A DNA stretch of 19,373 nucleotides from JBBRUG01 sp038247995 (GTDB taxonomy: Bacteria > Chloroflexota > Chloroflexia > Chloroflexales > Chloroflexaceae): assembly GCA_038247995.1 (NCBI GenBank), contig JBBRUG010000079.1:1-19373 (forward strand). The letters are read 5' to 3'. The position numbers and the translations under genes are program-made. Below the pieces are notes generated by a model that was not told where the DNA came from, did no database searches, and worked only from the letters and a program-made list of their open reading frames with translations. Shown here piece after piece: positions 6,693 to 13,390 of the stretch; the stretch's first letter is position 1; each line of letters opens with the position of its first letter.

Positions 6693-6733
6693 TTGGGCAA
6701 CGTTCGGCGCTGAAGTTGCCAAACGTTGCCCAA
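6693..6733 (+). other. Intercistronic 12-bp hairpin between the ABC genes
   Basis: TTGGGCAACGTT (6693-6704) and AACGTTGCCCAA (6722-6733) are perfect 12-bp inverted arms with a 17-nt loop, filling most of the 61-nt gap. No T-run follows, so termination is unlikely. It begins 4 nt after the first stop codon and ends 16 nt before the second ATG, so it could modulate translation of the second half or mRNA processing. Confidence 0.6.
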
Positions 6734-6749
6734 TGAATGAGAAAAACCC

Positions 6750-8588
6750 ATGTCTGGAGCGAATTTCGATAATGATGAGATCCTGGGCGAAGCCTACGAC
6801 GGACGCCTCATAGCGCGGCTCGGCGTGTTCGTGCGGCCCTACGGCGGGCGACTGATCGGGGCGATCATTTTGCTGATCCTGGCTGCGCTCACCGAATTGG
6901 TGCCGCCCTTGCTTGTGCAGCAGGCGATCGATGGGCCGATCATTCAGGGCGATCTGGATGGCCTCTGGCCGATCTTTGCAATCTATGTGGGCATCCTAGC
7001 CAGTAACTTCGCCATGCGCTACAGCCATAACTTCATCATCAACTCGCTTGGCCAGCAGGTGATGCAAGATCTGCGCGTGACCCTCTTTCGGCATATTCAG
7101 CGCATGAACCTGAGCTTCTTCGACCGTAATCCGGTCGGTCGGTTGCTCACCCGGATCACCAACGATGTAGACGCGCTCAACGAGTTCCTCACTCAGGGCC
7201 TGGTGATGATCCTCGCCGATCTGGTGACGCTCGTCGGGATCATTACGATCATGTTCGTGCTGAACTGGCGTCTGGCGCTGATCAGCCTGGCCGTGTTGCC
7301 GATCTTGGGGATCGTCGTGGCGCTCTACCAGCGCGTGATGCGCGCAACTTACCGCCTCGTGCGCCTGCGCCTCGCGAAGATCAACGGCTTCCTCAATGAG
7401 CAGATCAGCGGCGTGCTTGTCACTCAGCTTTTCGGGCGCGAGGCAGCCAGCAAGCTGACCTTCAGTCAGCTCAGCCAGGATTATGTGGCGGTGAATATGC
7501 GCTCGATCCTGATCTTCGCAATCTTCATGCCGTCGGTGCAACTGATGGCCGCAATCGGCACGGCGGCCCTGCTCTGGGGCGGCGGTCAGGGCGTGTTGGC
7601 CGGCTGGGCTTCACTCGGTATGCTGGCCGCCTTCGTGCAGTACACCGAGCGCGCCTTTATGCCTATCCGCAACCTTGCCGAGCGCTATACAGTGCTCCAG
7701 GCGGCCATGGCCTCCGCCGAGCGCATCTTCGACGTGCTCGACACTCGCGCCGAAATCAACGACCCGGCCCAACCGCTCACGCTGCCCACGCCGGTGCGCG
7801 GCGCGATCGAACTGCGCAATGTCTGGTTCAGCTACGCCCCGCAGGTGCAAGTCGATGCGCGTGAATCGACCAAAATACCTGATCCCGCCGCCGATTGGGT
7901 GTTGCGCGGGCTCAATCTGAGCATCCCTGCCGGGCAGTCGGTGGCAATTGTGGGCGCAACGGGTGCCGGCAAGAGTTCGCTCGTGGGCCTGCTGGCGCGC
8001 TTCTACGATGTGCAACACGGCGCGATCAGTCTTGACGAGATCGATATTCGTGACGTGCGCCAACGTGATCTGCGTACGCATATTGCTGCGGTGCCACAGG
8101 ATCCGATCTGCTTCTCAGGCACAATCGCTAGCAATATCCGCCTGCATAGCGATGCGATCAGCGACGCGCAGATGCGCCGTGCGGCGGAACTGGTGAATGC
8201 AGCGGCGTTCATCGAGCGGCTTCCCGGTGGCTACGACTATGAAGTGCGCGAGCGCGGCTCCAACCTGAGCATCGGCCAGCGCCAGTTGATCGCCTTCGCC
8301 CGTGCGTTGGCCTTTAACCCCGAAGTGTTGCTGATGCTCGACGAAGCGACAAGCAGTGTCGATACGGCCACCGAGGCGTTGATCCAGGATGCGCTGGAGC
8401 GCATGCTCAAGGGTCGCACGAGCATTATCATCGCCCACCGCCTGAGCACGATCCGCCACGTTGATCGAATTATTGTGCTGCACAAAGGCCAGGTGATCGA
8501 AGACGGCAGCCATGAAGAATTGCTGGCCCAGCACGGTGCTTACCATCGGCTGTACCACTTGCAGTTTGCCGAGCAGGGGGTGGTGTAA
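6750..8588 (+). CDS. ABC exporter half-transporter, catalytic-site subunit
   Basis: This 612-residue partner has a six-helix membrane domain (about 30-320), the coupling-region motif LSFFDRNPVGRLLTRITNDV (121-140) and a nucleotide-binding domain: A-loop Y362, Walker A GATGAGKS (402-409), Q450, Walker B LDEATS with catalytic E532, and H-loop H563. Its signature is LSIGQ (506-510) rather than LSGGQ. In heterodimeric exporters that altered signature pairs with the degenerate Walker sites of the partner, which fits the upstream gene exactly. A short 15-20 residue insertion (about 365-383) occupies the same loop that carries the repeat-derived insertion in the partner. The ribosome site is weak (GAGAAA), consistent with coupling to the upstream gene. 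Confidence 0.92.
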   Translation: MSGANFDNDEILGEAYDGRLIARLGVFVRPYGGRLIGAIILLILAALTELVPPLLVQQAIDGPIIQGDLDGLWPIFAIYVGILASNFAMRYSHNFIINSLGQQVMQDLRVTLFRHIQRMNLSFFDRNPVGRLLTRITNDVDALNEFLTQGLVMILADLVTLVGIITIMFVLNWRLALISLAVLPILGIVVALYQRVMRATYRLVRLRLAKINGFLNEQISGVLVTQLFGREAASKLTFSQLSQDYVAVNMRSILIFAIFMPSVQLMAAIGTAALLWGGGQGVLAGWASLGMLAAFVQYTERAFMPIRNLAERYTVLQAAMASAERIFDVLDTRAEINDPAQPLTLPTPVRGAIELRNVWFSYAPQVQVDARESTKIPDPAADWVLRGLNLSIPAGQSVAIVGATGAGKSSLVGLLARFYDVQHGAISLDEIDIRDVRQRDLRTHIAAVPQDPICFSGTIASNIRLHSDAISDAQMRRAAELVNAAAFIERLPGGYDYEVRERGSNLSIGQRQLIAFARALAFNPEVLLMLDEATSSVDTATEALIQDALERMLKGRTSIIIAHRLSTIRHVDRIIVLHKGQVIEDGSHEELLAQHGAYHRLYHLQFAEQGVV

Positions 8589-8717
8589 GGACGAAGGACG
8601 AAGGACAAAGGACAAAGGACGAACATCGCGTAACAAACATAGGTTCGTCGATGGTTTTTCGTCTTTCGTTTTCAGTTCCTGTTTGGTTCATGATTGTCCC
8701 CGTGTCCCTGTGTCCCC
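8589..8717. repeat. GGAC(G/A)AA heptamer array and TGTCCCC repeat
   Basis: Five tandem heptamers GGAC(G/A)AA (8589-8623) begin directly after the ABC stop codon. The stretch ends with TGTCCCCGTGTCCCTGTGTCCCC (8696-8717, interrupted here only by one unit variant), related to the repeat inside the upstream ABC gene. Between them is a partly mirrored TTCGTCTTTCGT (about 8657-8668). There is no evidence of a gene; this is spacer built from simple-repeat families. Confidence 0.65.
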
Positions 8718-8730
8718 TACCCGCGTCGTG

Positions 8731-8736
8731 TACAAT
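8731..8736 (+). promoter_or_regulatory. -10 box placed for a leaderless transcript
   Basis: TACAAT (8731-8736) ends 7 nt before the ATG at 8744, so transcription would begin at or next to the A of the start codon. No Shine-Dalgarno sequence precedes that ATG. No clear -35 box is visible. This supports leaderless expression of the deacetylase-family gene. Confidence 0.4.
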
Positions 8737-8743
8737 ACTCCTG

Positions 8744-9643
8744 ATGCAGATCTTCTCCTCCGATACCTTCGTCCTCCCGCTGCCGGAGGGCCATCGCTTT
8801 CCAATGCGCAAGTACGGCCTGCTGCGCGAGCGGGTGGCGGCGGCGCGCCTTGTACCGCCTGAGCACATGCATGTGCCGCCCGCCGCCGATGACCTTGAAC
8901 TGGGTCGTGCGCATACTGCCGCGTATGTGCAGCGGGTGCAAGCCGGCACCTTAAGCTTGCCGGAGATCCGCCGGATCGGCTTTCCCTGGTCGCCGGCGAT
9001 GGTCGAGCGCTCGCGGCGTTCAGCCGGGGCCACGATCGCCGCCTGCCGGGCCGCCCTCGCCGAGGGCTGCGGCGTGAATCTGGCCGGCGGTACGCACCAC
9101 GCCTTCGCCGAATATGGCGCAGGCTTTTGTGTCTTCAACGATAGTGTCGTGGCCGCCCGTGCGATGCAAGCCGAGGGCCGCGCCAAACGGGTGTTGGTCG
9201 TCGATTGCGATGTGCATCAGGGCGACGGCACAGCCGCAATTTGCGCCGACGACCCGACCATCTTTAGCTTCTCGATCCACGCTGCGAAGAATTTCCCCTT
9301 TCGCAAACAGCACGGTGATCTTGACATCGAACTGCCCGACCTCACCCCCGACGCGCCCTACCTCGACGCGCTCGAAGGCGGACTGCGCACGGCAATCGAG
9401 TCCGCTCGCGCCGACCTGGTGATCTACCTCGCCGGCGCCGACCCTTATTACGACGACCGCCTTGGTCGCCTGGCGCTCACCAAGGCCGGTCTCGCCGCCC
9501 GCGACCAACTCGTCTTCGACTATATAAAACTCGCCGGGCTGCCGCTCGCGATCACCATGGCCGGCGGGTATGCGCGCAACATCCACGACACCGTCGATAT
9601 CCAATTCCAGACGATCAGCACTGCAACCGGCTATCGGCCATAA
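8744..9643 (+). CDS. Histone deacetylase superfamily hydrolase
   Basis: This 299-residue zinc hydrolase of the arginase/deacetylase fold has all catalytic markers: GGTHHAF with the His pair H118/H119, GFCVFND, zinc ligands D156 and H158 in DCDVHQGDGTA, third ligand D233 in GADPYYDDRLG, and catalytic Y276 in MAGGYA. The short, HDAC11-like form is common in bacteria and acts on acetylated lysines, polyamines or other acylated small molecules; the substrate is not known here. An in-frame ATG at 8651 would prepend 31 residues encoded by repeat DNA, so the ATG at 8744 is chosen. It begins MQIFSSDTFVLPLPEGH, normal for the family. It appears to be a single-gene unit; no acetoin-pathway genes are next to it. 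Confidence 0.9.
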   Translation: MQIFSSDTFVLPLPEGHRFPMRKYGLLRERVAAARLVPPEHMHVPPAADDLELGRAHTAAYVQRVQAGTLSLPEIRRIGFPWSPAMVERSRRSAGATIAACRAALAEGCGVNLAGGTHHAFAEYGAGFCVFNDSVVAARAMQAEGRAKRVLVVDCDVHQGDGTAAICADDPTIFSFSIHAAKNFPFRKQHGDLDIELPDLTPDAPYLDALEGGLRTAIESARADLVIYLAGADPYYDDRLGRLALTKAGLAARDQLVFDYIKLAGLPLAITMAGGYARNIHDTVDIQFQTISTATGYRP

Positions 9644-9780
9644 ACCGCCCGCCGCGCCTGACCGCCGCGCCCGGCCATCCTGCCCCCTCGCCGCGCCCGA
9701 GAGCGGCGGCCGGGCGCCGCCGTACGGGCGACCGTTGTGGTCGTCCATCCGGTCAGGGCAGCTACATAGGGCTGCCCCTA

Positions 9781-9860
9781 CATCGCTGCCCATCGCCGCC
9801 CATCGCCGCCCATCGCTGCCCATCGCCGCCCATCGCCGCCCATCGCTGCCCCTCGCCGCC
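9781..9860. repeat. 10-bp tandem repeat, eight units
   Basis: The unit CATCGCYGCC is repeated seven times without gaps (9781-9850), with an eighth variant unit CCTCGCCGCC (9851-9860). The variable base runs T, C, C, T, C, C, T, giving a 30-bp higher-order period. That points to duplication of a 30-bp block after the first 10-mers diverged. There are no spacers, so it is not a CRISPR. Confidence 0.9.
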
Positions 9861-9890
9861 GCGTCCTGAAGGACACGGCTCATGGGGCGT

Positions 9891-9923
9891 CTGCGGCCTG
9901 CGGGCTGAAGCCCGGGGCCGCAG
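9891..9923. repeat. Strong two-part hairpin
   Basis: CTGCGGCC (9891-9898) pairs with GGCCGCAG (9916-9923), and CGGGCT (9901-9906) with AGCCCG (9909-9914), with a GA apex and a small internal loop. It lacks a T-run. It is probably a dispersed palindromic repeat rather than a terminator. Confidence 0.5.
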
Positions 9924-9927
9924 TGGG

Positions 9928-9960
9928 CCATTCGCGCATCCGTGGCCGTATTCGTGGTCG
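9928..9960. repeat. CCATTCGCGCAT dispersed repeat, copy A
   Basis: CCATTCGCGCAT, a short variable middle, and TATTCGTGGTCG are shared with 17791-17825. The two 12-bp ends are identical and the middle differs by two substitutions and about two bases of length. Both copies have the same orientation. Confidence 0.6.
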
Positions 9961-10093
9961 TCCCGCCCCGACCATGCTGCCCGCCACCTGACTCCTGACT
10001 CCCGGCATTCAGGTATACTGAGCTTCGCCGCAATGCTGCGCTGCTTCAACGCCGCAGGAGGAGCTTCAGAAAGCATTGGATGAGGAGAAGATC

Positions 10094-12319
10094 ATGTCAG
10101 CCGAGCAGACACTCAAGATCGGCGTGTTTACCAGTGGTGGCGATGCGCAGGGCATGAACGCCGCTGTTCGCGCCGTCGTCCGCGCCGGGCTTAGCCGGGG
10201 CTGTCAGGTATATGCAATCTACGAAGGGTATAAAGGGCTGATCGTCGGCGGCGAGTTGATCCGCGAAATGCAGTGGAACGATGTAGGCGGGATCATTCAG
10301 CGTGGCGGCACGGTGATCGGTACGGCGCGTAGCCCCGAGTTTCGCACGCGCGAGGGGCGCCGCCAGGCCGTGGGCAATTTGTTGGCCCACGGGATCGACC
10401 GGCTCGTCGTGATCGGCGGCGACGGCAGCCTTACCGGGGCGAATCTGTTCCGCCAGGAATGGCCCGACTTGCTTCAGGAACTTGTTGACGCAGGCACGAT
10501 TAGCGCTGAAACTGCTGCGCGCCACCCGACGCTGCGCATCGTCGGCCTGGTCGGCTCGATCGACAACGACTTCTGCGGCACCGATATGACGATTGGCGCC
10601 GATAGTGCGCTGCACCGGATCACTGAGGCGATCGACGCGATCAGTTCGACTGCCGCCAGCCATCAGCGCACATTTGTGGTGGAAGTGATGGGCCGCAACT
10701 GCGGCTATCTGGCCCTGATGGGCGCGGTTTCCGGCGGCGCCGACTTCGTCTTCATCCCTGAACGTCCGCCCGAAATGGACGACTGGGAAGACCATATGTG
10801 CGAGGTGCTGCGCACGGGCCGCGCGAGCGGGCGGCGCGACAGTATCGTGATTGTGGCTGAGGGCGCCCGCGATCGCTCCGGCAAGCCGATCAGCGCCGAC
10901 TATGTGCGCCAGGTGCTTGAAGAACGCCTGGGCGAAGACACCCGCGTGACGATTCTGGGCCATGTGCAACGCGGCGGCCGCCCGAGCGCCTTCGACCGCT
11001 GGATGAGCACGCTCATGGGCTACTATGCCGTTGAGGAACTGATCACCTCCGCGCCCGATGCCCCCGCCCAGATGATCGGCATGCGCGAGAACCGCGTCAC
11101 CCGCCTGCCCCTGATGGAGTGCGTCGCCGACACCCAAGCCGTGGCCGCAGCGGTGAACACCGGCCAGTATGATCGGGCGATGCAGTTGCGCGGCGGCAGC
11201 TTCCGTGAGGTTTTTGATACATTACGCGTGCTGGTGCAATCACAGCCGACGCACCCCAACCCAGACAAAAAGCCGTTGCGGTTGGCGATTCTGCACGGCG
11301 GCGGCCCCGCGCCGGGGATGAATACCGCCGTACGTGTTGCGGTGCGCCTCGGCGTCGACCAGGGCCACACTATGCTCGGCGTGCAAAACGGCTTTCAGGG
11401 CCTGATCGACGGCACGATCCACGCAATGGACTGGATGAGCGTGAGCGGCTGGGCCACTACCGGCGGCGCGGAACTGGGGATCAACCGCAAGATCCCCCAA
11501 GGCCCGGAACTGTACCAGATCGCACGCAATATCGAGCGCCACGACATCCAGGGCCTACTCATGATCGGCGGCTGGGCCGGTTATCAGGCCGCGCATAAGA
11601 TCTACAGCGAGCGCCCTACCTTCCCGGCCTTCAACATCCCAATCATCTGCCTGCCGGCCAGCATCGACAACAACCTGCCCGGCTCCGAGCTCAGCATCGG
11701 CGCCGATACCGCCCTCAACAGCATCTTGACCGCCGTGGACAGCATCAAGCAGTCGGCAGTGGCTTCGCGGCGCTGCTTCGTAGTCGAGGTGATGGGCCGC
11801 GATTGCGGCTACCTCGCGTTGATGAGTGGCCTCGCCGCTGGTGCAGAACGGGTGTACCTGCCCGAAGAAGGCGTAACGCTGCGCGATCTGCAGGCCGATC
11901 TCGACGAGATGATCTACTGGTTCCAGCGCGGCAAACGCCTGAGCCTGATCATCCGCAACGAGAAGGCCAACCCGATCTACACCACCCCGTTTATGTGCGC
12001 GCTGTTTGAAGAAGAAGGCGGAAATCTCTTTGAGGTGCGCCAGGCCATTCTGGGCCACCTCCAGCAGGGCGGCGACCCTTCGCCGTTCGACCGCATCCAG
12101 GCCACCCGCCTCGCCGTGAAGTGCGTCGAGTGGCTGATCGAGCACACCGGAAACGGCCATACCGGCGCGTTTATCGGCTACCAGGGCGGCAAAGTGCGCT
12201 ACTTCCCCCTCGACGACATGCCGCGCATGATGGACGCCGCCCACGCCCGCCCGACCGAAGAGTGGTGGATGGGCCTGCGCCCGATCGCCGGAACGCTCGT
12301 TACCCCGCCGAAGGCATAG
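10094..12319 (+). CDS. pfkA: Double-length 6-phosphofructokinase (tandem PFK domains)
   Basis: This 741-residue protein has two PfkA-fold domains (about 7-380 and 395-735), like eukaryotic ATP-PFK and twice the usual bacterial length. It phosphorylates fructose 6-phosphate in glycolysis. The N-half has GGDGS (108-112), GSIDND (154-159, catalytic D157), MGRNCGYLAL and GHVQRGGRPSAFDR. Gly in GGDG and Gly154 are the residues expected of ATP-dependent rather than pyrophosphate-dependent enzymes. In the C-half GGDG has become GGWAG (492-496) and IDND has become IDNN (524-527), while the sugar-phosphate motifs MGRDCGYLAL and GHLQQGGDPSPFDR persist, so this half is probably regulatory. GAGGAG 6 nt before the ATG at 10094 favours that start; a TTG at 10076 with AGGAGGAG 12 nt upstream is possible. 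Confidence 0.9.
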   Translation: MSAEQTLKIGVFTSGGDAQGMNAAVRAVVRAGLSRGCQVYAIYEGYKGLIVGGELIREMQWNDVGGIIQRGGTVIGTARSPEFRTREGRRQAVGNLLAHGIDRLVVIGGDGSLTGANLFRQEWPDLLQELVDAGTISAETAARHPTLRIVGLVGSIDNDFCGTDMTIGADSALHRITEAIDAISSTAASHQRTFVVEVMGRNCGYLALMGAVSGGADFVFIPERPPEMDDWEDHMCEVLRTGRASGRRDSIVIVAEGARDRSGKPISADYVRQVLEERLGEDTRVTILGHVQRGGRPSAFDRWMSTLMGYYAVEELITSAPDAPAQMIGMRENRVTRLPLMECVADTQAVAAAVNTGQYDRAMQLRGGSFREVFDTLRVLVQSQPTHPNPDKKPLRLAILHGGGPAPGMNTAVRVAVRLGVDQGHTMLGVQNGFQGLIDGTIHAMDWMSVSGWATTGGAELGINRKIPQGPELYQIARNIERHDIQGLLMIGGWAGYQAAHKIYSERPTFPAFNIPIICLPASIDNNLPGSELSIGADTALNSILTAVDSIKQSAVASRRCFVVEVMGRDCGYLALMSGLAAGAERVYLPEEGVTLRDLQADLDEMIYWFQRGKRLSLIIRNEKANPIYTTPFMCALFEEEGGNLFEVRQAILGHLQQGGDPSPFDRIQATRLAVKCVEWLIEHTGNGHTGAFIGYQGGKVRYFPLDDMPRMMDAAHARPTEEWWMGLRPIAGTLVTPPKA

Positions 12320-12412
12320 CCGCCAGTTCACAGTCCGCAGTCGCCCGTCGTATATCCGGGATCAGGCATCAATTCTGCGTTTTGCGGTTTGCATTGCCAA
12401 GGAGGTGGCCCT

Positions 12413-13390
12413 ATGCGCGTCTACAAAGGTGTTGTCGCCATGGCCCTGATCGTTGTGCTGTTGGTGGGATTGAGCAGTACAGCATTCGCTGTGCGCAAGG
12501 CTGCTGGCCCCGGCTGCGCCCTTGGCCCGGATGACGCCATTGCGAACGCCGAAGCCGGCGATGTCTTCACACCGCTCTACGAAGAGGAGTTCGGCCGGAA
12601 TACCAATGGCGCGGTCATCAGCGTCGCCATCGAAATTGAAGGCGGCTGGTCGTCACCGAACTTCGATTGCGGCGGCAACAGCAGCGGCGTGTTTGAAACG
12701 CCTGAGGAGATGCTGGCGGCCGGCCTGGAGTACGATCCGGCGAATCGAAGTAGCCTGATTGGGTTTGACTCTCCGGTATTGCAACTGGACGTGGCCGTGC
12801 CTAGCCTCACCCTGCGCAACCTGAACCTGATGAACACCGACGTCATTAGCGGTAATGGCGGCGGGTTGCGCCTATCCGGCACGAACGCCGACCCCATCAT
12901 CAGTAGCGTAACGATTTCGATCACCAACAGCGCTTTCCGGCCCAATTTCTTTATCGAAACACCTGTCGGCGTGCAGGGCGACGGCGGTGGGCTGTCCCTC
13001 GACCTCGACAACGCCGCGCAACTGACGATCAGCGACAGCCTGTTCAAAGATCAGACGGCGCAGGGCAAGGGCGGTGGGTTTGCGATCACCGTGCGCGGCG
13101 GCAGTGAGGTTGTTTTGCTGCGTAATCTGATCGAGGGCAACCGCGCTGCTACCTGCGGCGGCGGTGTGATCACCATCCATAGCGGTACGGTCACCTTGCG
13201 CGACAATGTATTCCAGAGCAACGGCGCTGACGGCGAAGTGGCCGATCTCTGTATCGATCGCGCCGACGGCAGCAGCGGCCCTGCCGTTGTCTATTTGTTT
13301 GGGAACAGTTTCAGCGCGGATGGGTTACGGATTGACCCGACGATTACTGTGTTTACGCGCCAGGTGTTCTTACCGCTGCTGCGGCGTTAG
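12413..13390 (+). CDS. Secreted parallel beta-helix protein with C-terminal FLPLLRR
   Basis: This 325-residue protein carries a Sec-type signal peptide (MRVYKG, hydrophobic 7-22, likely cleavage after AFA at 24-26). The body (about 125-300) has repeating turns with TLRNLNL, TISDSLF, LLRNLIEGN and TLRDNVFQSN ladders, and Gly-rich corners GGGL/GGGF/GGGV near 149, 191, 220 and 249: the pattern of a right-handed beta helix, as in polysaccharide lyases and adhesin-like proteins. No lyase catalytic motif is evident, so enzymatic function is unproven. It ends TRQVFLPLLRR, a tail similar to YLPL-type ends on many secreted Chloroflexota proteins. AAGGAGG 6 nt before the ATG fixes the start. It follows pfkA by 93 nt and overlaps the convergent cyclase gene by 21 bp. 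Confidence 0.8.
   Translation: MRVYKGVVAMALIVVLLVGLSSTAFAVRKAAGPGCALGPDDAIANAEAGDVFTPLYEEEFGRNTNGAVISVAIEIEGGWSSPNFDCGGNSSGVFETPEEMLAAGLEYDPANRSSLIGFDSPVLQLDVAVPSLTLRNLNLMNTDVISGNGGGLRLSGTNADPIISSVTISITNSAFRPNFFIETPVGVQGDGGGLSLDLDNAAQLTISDSLFKDQTAQGKGGGFAITVRGGSEVVLLRNLIEGNRAATCGGGVITIHSGTVTLRDNVFQSNGADGEVADLCIDRADGSSGPAVVYLFGNSFSADGLRIDPTITVFTRQVFLPLLRR

Larger units (their letters stand above)
9644..10093. other. Gene-free spacer packed with palindromes and repeats
   Basis: No credible gene lies in these 450 nt. It holds a GGGCGACC/GGTCGTCC hairpin (9726-9746), an AGGGCAGC/GCTGCCCCT hairpin (9755-9779), a 10-bp tandem array (9781-9860), a GTCCT-GA-AGGAC hairpin (9873-9884), a larger hairpin (9891-9923) and one copy of a CCATTCGCGCAT repeat (9928-9960). 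A -10-like TATACT (10014-10019) without a good -35 box is the only promoter candidate for the phosphofructokinase gene. The two hairpins near 9880 and 9907 share the same CT-GA-AG apex. Confidence 0.7.

Noticed and set aside
4865..6751. A 628-codon open frame on the minus strand opposite the first ABC gene
   Set aside because: It mirrors the ABC gene almost end to end, has no domain motifs and a His/Glu/Asn-rich composition typical of antisense frames in GC-rich genes.
9781..9860. Possible CRISPR array
   Set aside because: Units are 10 bp with no spacers; it is a simple tandem repeat.
9020..10033. Minus-strand open frame of 337 codons with repeated WAAMGSDGRR
   Set aside because: The repeats are the translated 10-bp minisatellite, and the rest is the antisense of the deacetylase-family gene.
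10094..12319. Pyrophosphate-dependent phosphofructokinase
   Set aside because: The N-half has GGDG and Gly before SIDND, whereas PPi enzymes have GGDD and Lys at those places.
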